35,972 nucleotides of DNA from CAZEHS01 sp964649745 (lineage in GTDB: Bacteria; Bacillota; Clostridia; Peptostreptococcales; Acidaminobacteraceae), in the NCBI GenBank assembly GCA_964649745.1, contig CAZYQI010000031.1, positions 1 to 35,972 on the forward strand, in the 5' to 3' direction. A program made the translations under genes and the position numbers. Under the pieces are notes generated by a model. That model saw nothing but the letters and a program-made list of their open reading frames with translations. It was not told the origin of the DNA and made no database searches. Shown one piece after another: positions 1 through 7,628 of the stretch; position 1 is the first letter of the stretch; every line of letters starts with the position of its first letter.

Positions 1-76
1 CATTCGGCAACAGATTTTTGTTATTTCATCTGTCTACCTTATGGGGAGCATATCAAATTTGAGTGCCCCGCGCTTT

Positions 77-838
77 TTATGTCAGCAGTTGATATATTTC
101 CAGTTTAAGCTTGGTAAACTCCCGGTCGGTCATCAGGCTTCGTTCCCGTGGTCTGTCGAAATGAGGTTCAAACTCACGGCATACGGTGGCGGGGCGGTCG
201 GAGAGCACGTAAATACGGTCCGAAAGATATAGCGCCTCTTCAATGTCGTGGGTGATGAACAGCACCGATACGTCCAGCCGGGCCAGCAGCTCCAGCAGCC
301 AGTCCTGAAGGCGGGCCCGGGTGATGGCGTCCAGGCCGCCGAAGGGCTCGTCCAACAGCAGGATGTCGTTGTTACACAGGTACGTGCGGAGCAGGGAGGC
401 CCGTTGGCGCATGCCGCCGGAAAGCTGGTAGGGATAGGACTTCTCAAAGCCCTCCAGCCCGAAAAGCTCGAAAAGCTCCAGGGCTTTTTCTCTGGATTCC
501 TGCTTGCCTGTACCCTTCAGGCGCAGGGGGAGTGCCACGTTATCCACCACCTTTTTCCAAGGCATCAGCAGATCCTTCTGGTACATGTAGCTGATCCGGC
601 CGGCCTGGCCGGTGCGGTCCTCCGCATCGATGAGGATGCGGCCCTTTTCCGGAGTCATGATGCCGGAAATGTGGTGAAAAAGGGTGCTCTTTCCGCAGCC
701 GCTGGGGCCTACAATGGAAACGAATTCCCCTTGGTTCAGATGAATACTCACGTCATTGAGGATGGGAAGTCTGTCGTAAAGGGAGGTGAGTCCCTGTACC
801 TCCAGGCGCAGATGCCTGTTACTGGGGGAGGAAATCAT
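77..838 (-). CDS. thiZ: ABC transporter ATP-binding protein (ThiZ/SsuB-like)
   Basis: ATPase of an importer that probably carries a thiamine pyrimidine precursor; it would work on the cytoplasmic face with the permease at 1979-2749. In 253 residues the Walker A GPSGCGKST is at about 44-52, the signature LSGGM at 139-143 and Walker B ILLLDEP at 159-165, followed by the D-loop and a switch His in FITHD. The family is TauB/SsuB/ThiZ, which sequence alone does not separate by substrate. The substrate is inferred from the TPP riboswitch at the head of the operon. The start overlaps the end of the binding-protein gene by 20 bp, implying translational coupling. It is the last gene of the operon inside the window; I see no convincing terminator in positions 1-76. 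Confidence 0.88.
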   Translation of the reverse strand: MISSPSNRHLRLEVQGLTSLYDRLPILNDVSIHLNQGEFVSIVGPSGCGKSTLFHHISGIMTPEKGRILIDAEDRTGQAGRISYMYQKDLLMPWKKVVDNVALPLRLKGTGKQESREKALELFELFGLEGFEKSYPYQLSGGMRQRASLLRTYLCNNDILLLDEPFGGLDAITRARLQDWLLELLARLDVSVLFITHDIEEALYLSDRIYVLSDRPATVCREFEPHFDRPRERSLMTDREFTKLKLEIYQLLT

Positions 839-1808
839 TGGTGTAGGCCTCGCTGGTTTTAAGGGGAACCGGAATCAGCTGGCGATCTTCAAGCCACTTG
901 GCGTAGTCCTGCCATACGGATTCCTTCATCACGCCCCAGGTTCCGTCGGCGGCATATTCCTTGGCCAGGTATTTTTGGCTTGCGGTAACCAGGGCCTTAT
1001 CCAGCTCCGGTGCATTGGTCATCAGGATATCGGCGGCTTTCTCAGGCTGGTTGATGCAGTATTCGTAGCCCTTGCGGGTTGCCCGCAGGAACTTTTTTGC
1101 CAATTCAGGGTCTTCTTTCAGGATTTTCTCGCTGGTGATCAGGACCGGGGTGTAGTAATCCAGGGCCTTGTCATAGTCGGTCATCTTCACGTAATTGATG
1201 GGTTGCCCTTTGAGCTCGGCGGCGATACCGTCCCAACCATAGAAGATCCAGGAGAAATCAACGCCGGAATTTTGGGCGGCAAAGAAGTCCATGGAGCCGA
1301 TATCCGCATTCTTTACCTTGGCAAAATCCGCGCCGTCGGCATCCATCATGGCCTTAAGGGTAGCGGTTTCCATGGGGGAGCCCCAGCCGCCGTAGGTGCG
1401 GTCTTCAAAATCCTTGGGACGGGTGATGTTTTTATCTTTAAAGGAGGCAAAGCCGCTGGTGTTGTGTTGAATCACGGCGGCGATGGCCTTTACGGGCAGT
1501 GGCACCTCAGCGGTGCGGGCGAAGGTTACCTGCTCCTGATAGGAAACACCGAATTGGGCCTGATCGGCAGCAACGAGGTCCGGCGCAACGCCCTCGGAGG
1601 GCTGGATGATGCTGACATCAAGCCCCTCCTCCGCATAGAATTTCATATCCTTGGCCACATAGAGGCCGGTATGGTTGGTGTTGGGGGTCCAGTCCAGCAG
1701 GACGGTGACCTTTTGAAGGTCCGGTGCAGCAGCAGGCTTTGGGGCACACCCGGTGAAGAGGGAGGCCGTAAGGGCAAGGGTGAGGGTCAGTGCAAGCAGT
1801 TTTTTCAT
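819..1808 (-). CDS. thiY: NMT1/THI5-like substrate-binding lipoprotein (ThiY-like)
   Basis: Extracellular binding protein of the importer, likely for a thiamine pyrimidine precursor (formylaminopyrimidine or HMP type). The N-terminus is a lipoprotein signal: MKKLL, a hydrophobic stretch, then lipobox LFTGC with the lipidated Cys at residue 21. The mature part begins VTVLLDWTPNTNHTGLYVAKD, typical of the NMT1/THI5 periplasmic-binding fold. The length, 329 residues, is normal for the family. An AAGGAG ribosome site precedes the ATG. Unlike the other operon junctions, a 170-bp gap holding a palindromic repeat separates it from the upstream permease gene. A taurine or sulfonate binding protein would look similar; the riboswitch argues for thiamine. 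Confidence 0.85.
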   Translation of the reverse strand: MKKLLALTLTLALTASLFTGCAPKPAAAPDLQKVTVLLDWTPNTNHTGLYVAKDMKFYAEEGLDVSIIQPSEGVAPDLVAADQAQFGVSYQEQVTFARTAEVPLPVKAIAAVIQHNTSGFASFKDKNITRPKDFEDRTYGGWGSPMETATLKAMMDADGADFAKVKNADIGSMDFFAAQNSGVDFSWIFYGWDGIAAELKGQPINYVKMTDYDKALDYYTPVLITSEKILKEDPELAKKFLRATRKGYEYCINQPEKAADILMTNAPELDKALVTASQKYLAKEYAADGTWGVMKESVWQDYAKWLEDRQLIPVPLKTSEAYTNDFLPQ

Positions 1809-1856
1809 GATGGAGGCTCCTTGTGGTTAAATGATTTGTTTAGGGATTAGGATCCT

Positions 1857-1966
1857 TAGCCGCAGATGTACGCAGATGAAGGGCAATGGGTTATCATGAC
1901 CTTCATCCCGTTAGAAGATGAACTATTTGTGTTCATCAGTATTCATCTGCGACATCTGCGGCTAAA
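1857..1966. repeat. Palindromic intergenic repeat, CGCAGAT type
   Basis: The left arm TTAGCCGCAGATGTACGCAG (continuing ATGAA, 1857-1881) is nearly the reverse complement of the right arm at 1943-1966 (TTCATCTGCGACATCTGCGG then CTAA). Each arm holds two CGCAGAT heptamers spaced about one helical turn apart, around a 61-bp centre. It lies inside the thi operon between the permease and binding-protein genes, so it will be transcribed and can form a long stem in the mRNA. A decayed relative with the same arm logic is at 26421-26693; CACGGAT-type relatives are at 20408 and 24124. Confidence 0.85.
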
Positions 1967-1978
1967 GGTTTAGCGCTT

Positions 1979-2749
1979 TTATTTGTCCTCTTTTCGCCGG
2001 CTCCAGGGCATCAGGGCGCTTTGAAGGCGGTCGATGGCGTAGAAGATGATCAGGCTCAGGACGACGATGACCAGGATCGCATCAAAGAGATGGACCAGGT
2101 TGAAGCTGCTGCGGGCCCGCATCATATAGATGCCCAGGCCGGCGGAGCCGCCCATCCATTCTCCGATGACCGCCCCCATGATGCTGTAGGTGGCGGCGAT
2201 CCGCATGCCGGAGAAGAAGCCGGTCATGGCTGCCGGGAGCTTTACATGGCGGTATACCTGCATGGGCTTGGCGTTCATGGTTCGCATCAGATCCAACAGA
2301 TCCGGGTCCACGGAAGCGATGCCGTCATATAGCGCCACCACGATGGGGAAGAAGCAGACCAAAACCACAATGACGATCTTGGGCAGGATGCCCAGTCCAA
2401 ACCAGATGGCGAACAGAGGGGCCAGAGCGATGAGCGGCACCGTCTGGCTCATGAGGAGCAGAGGGTATACCGCCTTTCGGACAGTGGGGAACAGGTCCAT
2501 CAGAACCGCCAGAATAACAGAAAGTACGGTGGCAACCGCAAAGCCTGTGAAGGCGGCAATCAGGGTTGCCTGGATATGAACGCCCATAACGGGCAGGCTG
2601 GGGATGAAGTCCTGAAGGATCCGGCTGGGGGCTGGAAGCACATGCTCCCTTACCATTCCGGAGCGTACGGAGAATTCCCACAAGCCGATCAGGCAGGCGG
2701 AAAGGATGGCAGGACTCAGTCTGCTACCGATATTGATAGATTTTTTCAT
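1979..2749 (-). CDS. thiX: ABC transporter permease (ThiX-like)
   Basis: Membrane subunit of the thiamine-precursor importer. The 256-residue protein has about six hydrophobic segments and the cytoplasmic coupling (EAA) region around VKLPAAMTGFFSGMRIAATY, typical of the SsuC/TauC/ThiX permease family. I chose ATG at 2749 (MKKSINIG) over the TTG at 2752: the GGGGTGA ribosome site inside the upstream gene fits either, but ATG is the better codon. It overlaps the end of the MTH1187-type gene by 26 bp. Family membership is clear; the substrate is inferred from the riboswitch. Confidence 0.87.
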   Translation of the reverse strand: MKKSINIGSRLSPAILSACLIGLWEFSVRSGMVREHVLPAPSRILQDFIPSLPVMGVHIQATLIAAFTGFAVATVLSVILAVLMDLFPTVRKAVYPLLLMSQTVPLIALAPLFAIWFGLGILPKIVIVVLVCFFPIVVALYDGIASVDPDLLDLMRTMNAKPMQVYRHVKLPAAMTGFFSGMRIAATYSIMGAVIGEWMGGSAGLGIYMMRARSSFNLVHLFDAILVIVVLSLIIFYAIDRLQSALMPWSRRKEDK

Positions 2750-3011
2750 CAATGGTCACCCCTTCGGGGCGATAGTCGATCTTGATGACAGACATAACCC
2801 GGCTGGCGCCGGCCTCGATACAGATTTCCTGGCAGCGCTTCACGATATCCATGAGGCGGTCATATTCCCCCTCCATGGTGGTTTCCATAGGGCCCACTTC
2901 ATAACGGACTCCCTGGGAAGCAATGTAGGCGATCACCCGGTCCACAGTGGGATAAAGCTCCACATCGGGTACCCGGGGCAGAACCTGCAGGCTTACATTG
3001 ACAATTGGCAT
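2724..3011 (-). CDS. MTH1187/YkoF-type thiamine-binding protein
   Basis: Small cytosolic protein of 95 residues, MPIVNVSLQVLPRVPD at the start, with the ferredoxin-like MTH1187/COG0011 (DUF77) features: YPTVDRVIAYI, then VGPMETTMEGEYDRLMDIV and the closing VMSVIKIDYRPEG. Family members bind thiamine or its pyrimidine moiety. The start is ATG 3011 with an AAGGAGG site 6-7 nt upstream; the longer reading from 3071 runs through the riboswitch terminator and is not credible. It is the first gene under the TPP riboswitch and overlaps the permease gene. It may sequester or hand over the imported compound; that role is inference. Confidence 0.86.
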   Translation of the reverse strand: MPIVNVSLQVLPRVPDVELYPTVDRVIAYIASQGVRYEVGPMETTMEGEYDRLMDIVKRCQEICIEAGASRVMSVIKIDYRPEGVTIDEKIYQYR

Positions 3012-3027
3012 AATGACCTCCTTATTG

Positions 3028-3063
3028 GTAAAACACAAAACGCCACCTAAGAGGGGTGACGTT
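3028..3063 (-). terminator. Intrinsic terminator acting as riboswitch expression platform
   Basis: On the minus strand a 9-bp stem, AACGTCACC paired with GGTGGCGTT (one G-U pair), with a 7-nt loop is followed by a U-rich tract TTGTGTTTT. It lies between the TPP aptamer and the first gene, as expected for ligand-induced transcription termination. Confidence 0.82.
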
Positions 3064-3069
3064 AAAAAC

Positions 3070-3160
3070 AACTCCCTCCGCCGGCATGATCCGGATCAGG
3101 TGCGATGAGTCGAATCCTTGCGGAATCCTCTCAGCCGGGCATAACCGGCTCCTCAGTTGC
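3070..3160 (-). promoter_or_regulatory. TPP riboswitch (THI element) aptamer
   Basis: Reading the minus strand, the conserved THI-box segments occur in order: GGCTGAGAGGATTC, then CACCTGATCCGGATCATGCC and the closing GGCGGAGGGAG. These match the pyrimidine- and pyrophosphate-sensing helices of the TPP aptamer. The promoter is just upstream (3180-3208) and the terminator just downstream. It should shut off the importer operon when TPP is plentiful. Confidence 0.95.
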
Positions 3161-3179
3161 ATGATATACACTTACCGTC

Positions 3180-3208
3180 ATTCTACCCTGATGAACCGAA
3201 GCTGTCAA
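3180..3208 (-). promoter_or_regulatory. SigA promoter of the thi operon
   Basis: On the minus strand TTGACA (3208-3203), 17-bp spacer, TAGAAT (3185-3180). Transcription would start near 3173, immediately before the TPP aptamer. Confidence 0.8.
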
Positions 3209-3239
3209 CCGAGGCGGCTTTCTCGGTTTTTAAGTTGTG

Positions 3240-3268
3240 TTGAGAGGGGTATATCATTGTGGTATACT
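3240..3268 (+). promoter_or_regulatory. SigA promoter of proBA
   Basis: TTGAGA (3240-3245), 17-bp spacer, TATACT (3263-3268), 42 bp before the proB start. It is divergent from the thi promoter. I see no T-box or other leader RNA before proB. Confidence 0.75.
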
Positions 3269-3310
3269 ACTGAAAACATTGGGGTTAAAACGTAGAGAGG
3301 GTGGGCGGAT

Positions 3311-4465
3311 ATGTTTAATAGAAGAGATTATCTGAAAGAGGTAAAAAGGGTTGTCATAAAGGTTGGGACATCCAGCATAACCCATAAAACGGGCCTCCTC
3401 AATCTGGAGCGCATTGAGAACCTTTCCCGCCAGATTGCAGATATCCATAATCGCGGAATTGAAGTGATTCTTGTTACCTCAGGAGCCATCGGAGCCGGCA
3501 TGGGAAAGTTGAATCTCAAGGAGCGGCCAAGAACCGTGCCCGAAAAGCAGGCAGCGGCGGCGGTGGGACAGGGAGTGCTTATCCATATGTATCAGAAAAC
3601 CATGTCGGAATACGGAAAAATCATCGCTCAAATCCTTGTTACCAAGGATGATATCGTTGATCGGGCCCGATTCCTTAATGCACGAAACACCATCTTCAGC
3701 CTGCTGGCCCATGGGGTGATTCCCATCGTCAACGAAAACGATGCGGTGGCCACGGACGAGCTGAAATATGGCAACAAAATCGGCGACAACGACACGCTTT
3801 CCGCACTGATGGTGAGCCTTGTGGATGCGGAGCTGCTGGTCATCCTCTCGGATATTGACGGACTTTACGATTCCAATCCGGCAACCAACCCCGGGGCCTT
3901 GCTGATACCGGAGGTTCACGAGATCACTCAGGAGATCATCGATATGGCAGGAGGCTCCGGCTCGGCTCTGGGCACCGGCGGCATGGCCACCAAGATCAAC
4001 GCGGCCCAGATCGCCACCAGCACCGGAGCCGATATGATGATAGCCGATTCCTCTTTGGACCAGGTCTTATACCGGCTGATGGAGGGGGAGATGATCGGAA
4101 CCCTCTTCTTAAGGAAGGACAAGGCAGTTCCGGCGAGGCAGCACTGGATTGGCTATTCCAGTCGCGTAACGGGAGAGGTGCATGTGGATGCCGGAGCGGC
4201 AAAGGCCATGTGTCAGCAGCGCAAAAGTCTTCTGCCCAGCGGGATTACCCGGGTTGTCGGTACCTTCCTGGCCGGAGAGATCGTGGCGGTTAAGGATGAA
4301 GCAAACCGACATATCGCCAACGGCGTGAGCAACTACGATTCCCATGAAATCGAGATGATTCGGGGTTTGAAAAGCGAAGCCATCGTTTCTGTATTGGGGT
4401 ATAAGGATTACGACGAGGTAATCCATGCCAACAACATGCTGATCTTAGGAGGTAAAGAATCATGA
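3311..4465 (+). CDS. proB: Glutamate 5-kinase
   Basis: Phosphorylates glutamate to gamma-glutamyl phosphate, the first step of proline synthesis. The 384-residue protein has the amino-acid-kinase domain (VVIKVGTSSIT near residue 17, SGAIGAGMGKL, NENDAVATDELKYGNKIGDND, SDIDGLYDSNP, GTGGMATKINAA) followed by a C-terminal PUA domain (about 280-365), the usual bacterial two-domain form. A GAGAGGG ribosome site precedes the ATG. Its last four bases overlap the proA start (ATGA), so the pair is translationally coupled. Allosteric proline inhibition is a family property not visible here. Confidence 0.96.
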   Translation: MFNRRDYLKEVKRVVIKVGTSSITHKTGLLNLERIENLSRQIADIHNRGIEVILVTSGAIGAGMGKLNLKERPRTVPEKQAAAAVGQGVLIHMYQKTMSEYGKIIAQILVTKDDIVDRARFLNARNTIFSLLAHGVIPIVNENDAVATDELKYGNKIGDNDTLSALMVSLVDAELLVILSDIDGLYDSNPATNPGALLIPEVHEITQEIIDMAGGSGSALGTGGMATKINAAQIATSTGADMMIADSSLDQVLYRLMEGEMIGTLFLRKDKAVPARQHWIGYSSRVTGEVHVDAGAAKAMCQQRKSLLPSGITRVVGTFLAGEIVAVKDEANRHIANGVSNYDSHEIEMIRGLKSEAIVSVLGYKDYDEVIHANNMLILGGKES

Positions 4466-5706
4466 CAATTTCGGAAATGGGGAAAAAAGCAAAGGAAGCC
4501 AGCCGGATTTTGGCCCAGATGGGTACCATAAAGAAGAATGAAATTTTGACGGCCATGGCAGAAGCGCTTTTAATAGAAGAAGCGAAAATTTTGGAAGCCA
4601 ACCGAAAGGATGTGGAGGCTGCAGCAGAAAGCGGCCTTTCCGAAGCGATGACCGATCGGCTGAGACTGACCCCGGACCGACTGGCAGGAACAGCTCAGGG
4701 TGTGCGGGAGGTGGCGCTTCTTGAGGATCCCGTTGGTGAAGGAATCCGGCACACCAAGCGGCCCAACGGACTTGAAATCACCCAGATACGGGTGCCCCTG
4801 GGTGTGGTGGGAATGATCTATGAGAGCCGGCCCAATGTCACGGTGGACGGAGCGGTTCTTTGTCTGAAATCCGGGAATGCGGTGATCCTAAGAGGGGGCA
4901 GCGAGTCCATTGAAACCAACAAGGCCCTGGCTGCTGTCATCATAGCAGCGGGAGAAAAGGCCGGAATGCCTCCGGGGGCCGTGCAGCTGATAGAAGACAC
5001 GGATCGGGAGCGGGTGACGGAATTGATCCGCATGAACGCTTATATGGACGTAATCATTCCAAGAGGCGGAAAGGGGCTCAAGAAAGCCATCGTTGCCAAC
5101 GCCACCGTGCCGGTTATTGAAACCGGGGCAGGGGTGTGCCATGTGTTCATTGACGAAACCGCGGAGGCAGAGATGGCGAAGCGCATTGTATTGAACGCCA
5201 AGGTTCAGCGGCCGGGGGTGTGCAACGCCATGGAAACCCTTTTGGTCCACGGGGCAGCGGCCTCCAGAGTGCTGCCGGAAATTGGGGAAGCGCTTACAGA
5301 GGCCGGTGTGGAGCTGCGGGCATGCCCCTTGGCGGCACCCTTTCTTAAAGGGGCAGCTGCGGCAACCGAGGCGGATTGGGAGGAGGAGTATCTGAGTCTG
5401 ATCCTCTCCATCCGTGTGGTGCCATCTATAGAAGAGGCCATTGAGCATATTTGCCGTTATGGCTCCGGGCATTCCGAGGCCATCATCACCAGGGATTATG
5501 ACAATGCACGGAAATTTCAGGCCGCGGTGGATGCCTCTGCGGTTTACGTCAATGCCTCTACCCGCTTCACCGATGGATCGGAGTTCGGTTTCGGCGCGGA
5601 AATCGGCATCAGCACTCAGAAGCTTCATGCCCGGGGGCCCATGGGACTTCGGGAGCTGACAACCGGGAAATACCTGATAAACGGAAGCGGGCAAATCAGA
5701 GGATAA
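4462..5706 (+). CDS. proA: Glutamate-5-semialdehyde dehydrogenase (gamma-glutamyl phosphate reductase)
   Basis: NADPH-dependent reduction of gamma-glutamyl phosphate to glutamate semialdehyde, second step of proline synthesis. It is 414 residues, normal for ProA, with the aldehyde-dehydrogenase-fold signatures VPLGVVGMIYESRPNVTVDG, IPRGGKGL, the catalytic Cys in KVQRPGVCNAMETLLVH, and the C-terminal GFGAEIGISTQKLHARGPMG. An AGGAGG site sits within the end of proB. No proC (the third step) is in the window. Confidence 0.96.
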   Translation: MTISEMGKKAKEASRILAQMGTIKKNEILTAMAEALLIEEAKILEANRKDVEAAAESGLSEAMTDRLRLTPDRLAGTAQGVREVALLEDPVGEGIRHTKRPNGLEITQIRVPLGVVGMIYESRPNVTVDGAVLCLKSGNAVILRGGSESIETNKALAAVIIAAGEKAGMPPGAVQLIEDTDRERVTELIRMNAYMDVIIPRGGKGLKKAIVANATVPVIETGAGVCHVFIDETAEAEMAKRIVLNAKVQRPGVCNAMETLLVHGAAASRVLPEIGEALTEAGVELRACPLAAPFLKGAAAATEADWEEEYLSLILSIRVVPSIEEAIEHICRYGSGHSEAIITRDYDNARKFQAAVDASAVYVNASTRFTDGSEFGFGAEIGISTQKLHARGPMGLRELTTGKYLINGSGQIRG

Positions 5707-5722
5707 AAATAATAATTAAGTA

Positions 5723-5751
5723 TTGTATTATATTGGAATGAGTAGTAGAAT
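5723..5751 (+). promoter_or_regulatory. Possible SigA promoter before the VanZ-like gene
   Basis: TTGTAT (5723-5728), 17-bp spacer, TAGAAT (5746-5751), 37 bp before the proposed start. The match is moderate. Confidence 0.45.
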
Positions 5752-5787
5752 TAGTACAGGAAAATATGGAAAGGGGTGGATGATGCA

Positions 5788-6282
5788 ATGAAACGTCATT
5801 TAGGCAGTACGGCGCTTTTTCTTGGATTCGGAACCTACCTCTTCCTGTGCATGGGTTTGCAGATTGTTTTGTTTAAACAGTACGCCGGCGGCTTGCATGG
5901 AACAGGTCACATCAATATGATCCCATTCAGTTCGCTGTTCACTGCAGGGTTTCCCGCGGAACAGGGATACGAAATACCTGGGGCAATGTGGATCCAGCTG
6001 GCGGCTGCAATGATTCCCTTCGGATTCTGTCTTTTCCTGTGGGTGATAGACTGCAACAGCTTCAGAAGTGTAGCGGCCATCACCGCAGGTTTCAGCACAC
6101 TACTCTGTTGTACCAATTATCTGTTGACTGCCCCGGTTTTTAACATCGATTTTATCGTTGCCAGCCTGTGTGGGGCGTTCATAGGTTACAGCGCTGCTCT
6201 GAAAGGAGTAGAGCTGTTCCTGACAAAGCCAATGAATCTCATGCACCATACACCTCGAAAGCCTCTTAAAAAAATCGCATGA
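5788..6282 (+). CDS. VanZ-like membrane protein
   Basis: Small integral membrane protein of 164 residues with about four or five hydrophobic segments and the pattern seen in VanZ-like proteins (NMIPFSSL after the first membrane span, later FNIDFIVASLCGAFIGY). The family name comes from a teicoplanin-resistance accessory gene, but most members have no known function, and I would not infer resistance. The ATG at 5788 (MKRHLGS) follows AAAGGGGTG; the reading from GTG 5776 would place its start within that ribosome site. The tail is short and basic. It appears monocistronic: its own weak promoter upstream and a terminator at 6295. Confidence 0.65.
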   Translation: MKRHLGSTALFLGFGTYLFLCMGLQIVLFKQYAGGLHGTGHINMIPFSSLFTAGFPAEQGYEIPGAMWIQLAAAMIPFGFCLFLWVIDCNSFRSVAAITAGFSTLLCCTNYLLTAPVFNIDFIVASLCGAFIGYSAALKGVELFLTKPMNLMHHTPRKPLKKIA

Positions 6283-6294
6283 CGTCAAATGTTC

Positions 6295-6326
6295 AACCGG
6301 TTGCCTGAGCAGCCGGTTTTTTTTAC
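6295..6326 (+). terminator. Intrinsic terminator
   Basis: AACCGGTTGC / GCAGCCGGTT stem (one G-U pair) around a short loop, then a run of eight T. It ends the VanZ-like transcription unit. Confidence 0.85.
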
Positions 6327-6388
6327 GTATTAAGTCCTCGTTCTTCTATCCATGAGGGGTATACTAATTAAAAAAGGGGGGGGTATAT

Positions 6389-6943
6389 ATGCTGTCTATG
6401 GACAAGTTAATGGAAAGTGAAAGGCTGATATTCCAAATTACGGATATTCCTCTGGCGGAGGAAGTTCTGGCGTTTTATCTGAGAAACCGGAATCATCTGG
6501 AGCCTTGGGAGCCCAGCAGAGAGCCTAATTTCTATACCCTCAGCTATCAGGAGCTGTTGCTGGAGGCTAATCTGAAGGAATTCATCCGTGGGCGCAGCCT
6601 GCGCTTTTGGTTAAGGGAGAAGACCGGCGGAAACCTGGTGGGGGCGGTGAACCTGAATCAAATCATTCGGGAGCCGTTCCAGTCCTGCCTGTTGGGCTAT
6701 AAAATGGATTCGCGGTTCACGGGTCAGGGACTGATGACGGAGGCGGTATCAAAAATTGCCTCCATCGCCTTTGATGAGTGCGGTCTGCACCGGATAGAAG
6801 CCAGTGTGATTCCCCGCAATTTCGGATCCAGGCAGGTCCTGCTTAAAAACGGTTTTGTCCAGGAGGGCTTCTCGCCAAAGTACTTGAGAATAAACGGCCG
6901 TTGGGAAGATCATGAGCGGTATGGACTGTTGAATGGAAAATGA
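6389..6943 (+). CDS. GNAT family N-acetyltransferase (RimJ/RimL-like)
   Basis: Likely acetyl-CoA-dependent transfer to a protein N-terminus or a small amine. It is 184 residues with the RimJ/RimL layout: an N-terminal ESERLIFQITD strand, NLVGAVNLNQI, the acetyl-CoA-binding region YKMDSRFTGQGLMTEAV (a variant of the R/Q-x-x-G-x-G/A signature), and the conserved C-terminal CGLHRIEASVIPRNFGSRQVLLKNGF then EGFSPKYLRINGRWEDHERYGLL. The ATG follows a run AAGGGGGGGG. The substrate cannot be told from sequence. Confidence 0.85.
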   Translation: MLSMDKLMESERLIFQITDIPLAEEVLAFYLRNRNHLEPWEPSREPNFYTLSYQELLLEANLKEFIRGRSLRFWLREKTGGNLVGAVNLNQIIREPFQSCLLGYKMDSRFTGQGLMTEAVSKIASIAFDECGLHRIEASVIPRNFGSRQVLLKNGFVQEGFSPKYLRINGRWEDHERYGLLNGK

Positions 6944-7006
6944 GTGATTAAAAGATAGTTCCCGGGGAATCAATGAACTGATGAATCCATATAACAGGAG
7001 GTTTGC

Positions 7007-7255
7007 ATGCGTACGATCATGGGCATCGAAATCGGTCATAGGGAAGAGGACGCACTTAAGGTACAAAAGCTGCTGACAGAACATGGATGCAGCATCAAGA
7101 CGCGGCTGGGACTTCATGAAGCAGCAGGGAATCAATGCAGCTCTTCAGGGTTAATTCTTCTGGAGTTCGCAGCGGGACAGGAAAACGCTGTCAAATCTCT
7201 GGAGGCTGAATTAGCAAAGCTTACGGATATAAAGGCAAGAAAAATGGAGTTTTAG
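7007..7255 (+). CDS. Small ACT-like protein, TM1266 family candidate
   Basis: An 82-residue protein whose strand-helix-strand pattern (IMGIEIGHREEDALKVQKLL, SIKTRLGLHE, GLILLEFAAGQENAVKSLEAEL) resembles the TM1266 family of ACT-like proteins, annotated as putative regulators linked to FeFe-hydrogenase systems. No hydrogenase gene is nearby, so the hydrogenase link is not supported here. An AGGAGG ribosome site lies 5-6 nt before ATG and a terminator follows at 7260. The family call rests on pattern resemblance and is moderate. Confidence 0.55.
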   Translation: MRTIMGIEIGHREEDALKVQKLLTEHGCSIKTRLGLHEAAGNQCSSSGLILLEFAAGQENAVKSLEAELAKLTDIKARKMEF

Positions 7256-7259
7256 CAGG

Positions 7260-7292
7260 AACCCTCCGATGGAAGCGTCGGGGGGTTCTTCT
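7260..7292 (+). terminator. Intrinsic terminator
   Basis: AACCCTCCGA / TCGGGGGGTT stem with an 8-nt loop, then TCTTCTTG. It follows the 82-residue ORF directly. Confidence 0.8.
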
Positions 7293-7293
7293 T

Positions 7294-7628
7294 GTAGAAG
7301 GACGAATTTAGAGCCATATATTTACAAAAAAACGCAGGTCAAAAGATGACTTTCAAAAATATGGAAGCCTTTTTTTTGAATGATGAACCGGTGGCGCAGA
7401 CACAGGTGGAGCTTTTGGCCGAATTTTCAGAATAATAGAACTATATCATTTTTGCTTGCCACGATCCCGGAAATATGGTTATCATGTGAAAAGTTCGCTT
7501 TGCCCCGTTTTTATATCTGAAAAAGGCGAATTGACGTTAATAAATAACACGAAACTTGATTGGTTTACGTAATCAACGGGATCTTTATTACAGGAGATAC
7601 CCTCTATTGCAGGAAAGGTGTGTAAGGA
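7294..7628 (+). other. Non-coding gap with a possible structured leader
   Basis: No convincing gene. A 29-codon ORF at 7346-7435 has no good ribosome site. A possible promoter, TTGCCA (7456-7461), 18-bp spacer, TATCAT (7480-7485), would give a leader of about 135 nt before the transglycosylase gene. That leader can fold into a hairpin near 7493-7531 (TTCGC...GCGAA) and a nested one near 7537-7597 (TTGATT/AATCAA inside AATAAA/TTTATT). I do not recognise a known riboswitch; the conserved blocks of the c-di-AMP (ydaO) class, which often precedes such genes, are absent. Confidence 0.4.

Noticed and set aside
3056..3295. 79-codon plus-strand frame
   Set aside because: It runs through the TPP aptamer and both divergent promoters.
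7346..7435. 29-codon ORF (MTFKNMEAFFLNDEP...)
   Set aside because: No proper ribosome site and too short to judge; probably chance.
7486..7628. c-di-AMP (ydaO) riboswitch before the transglycosylase gene
   Set aside because: The conserved sequence blocks of that class are not present.
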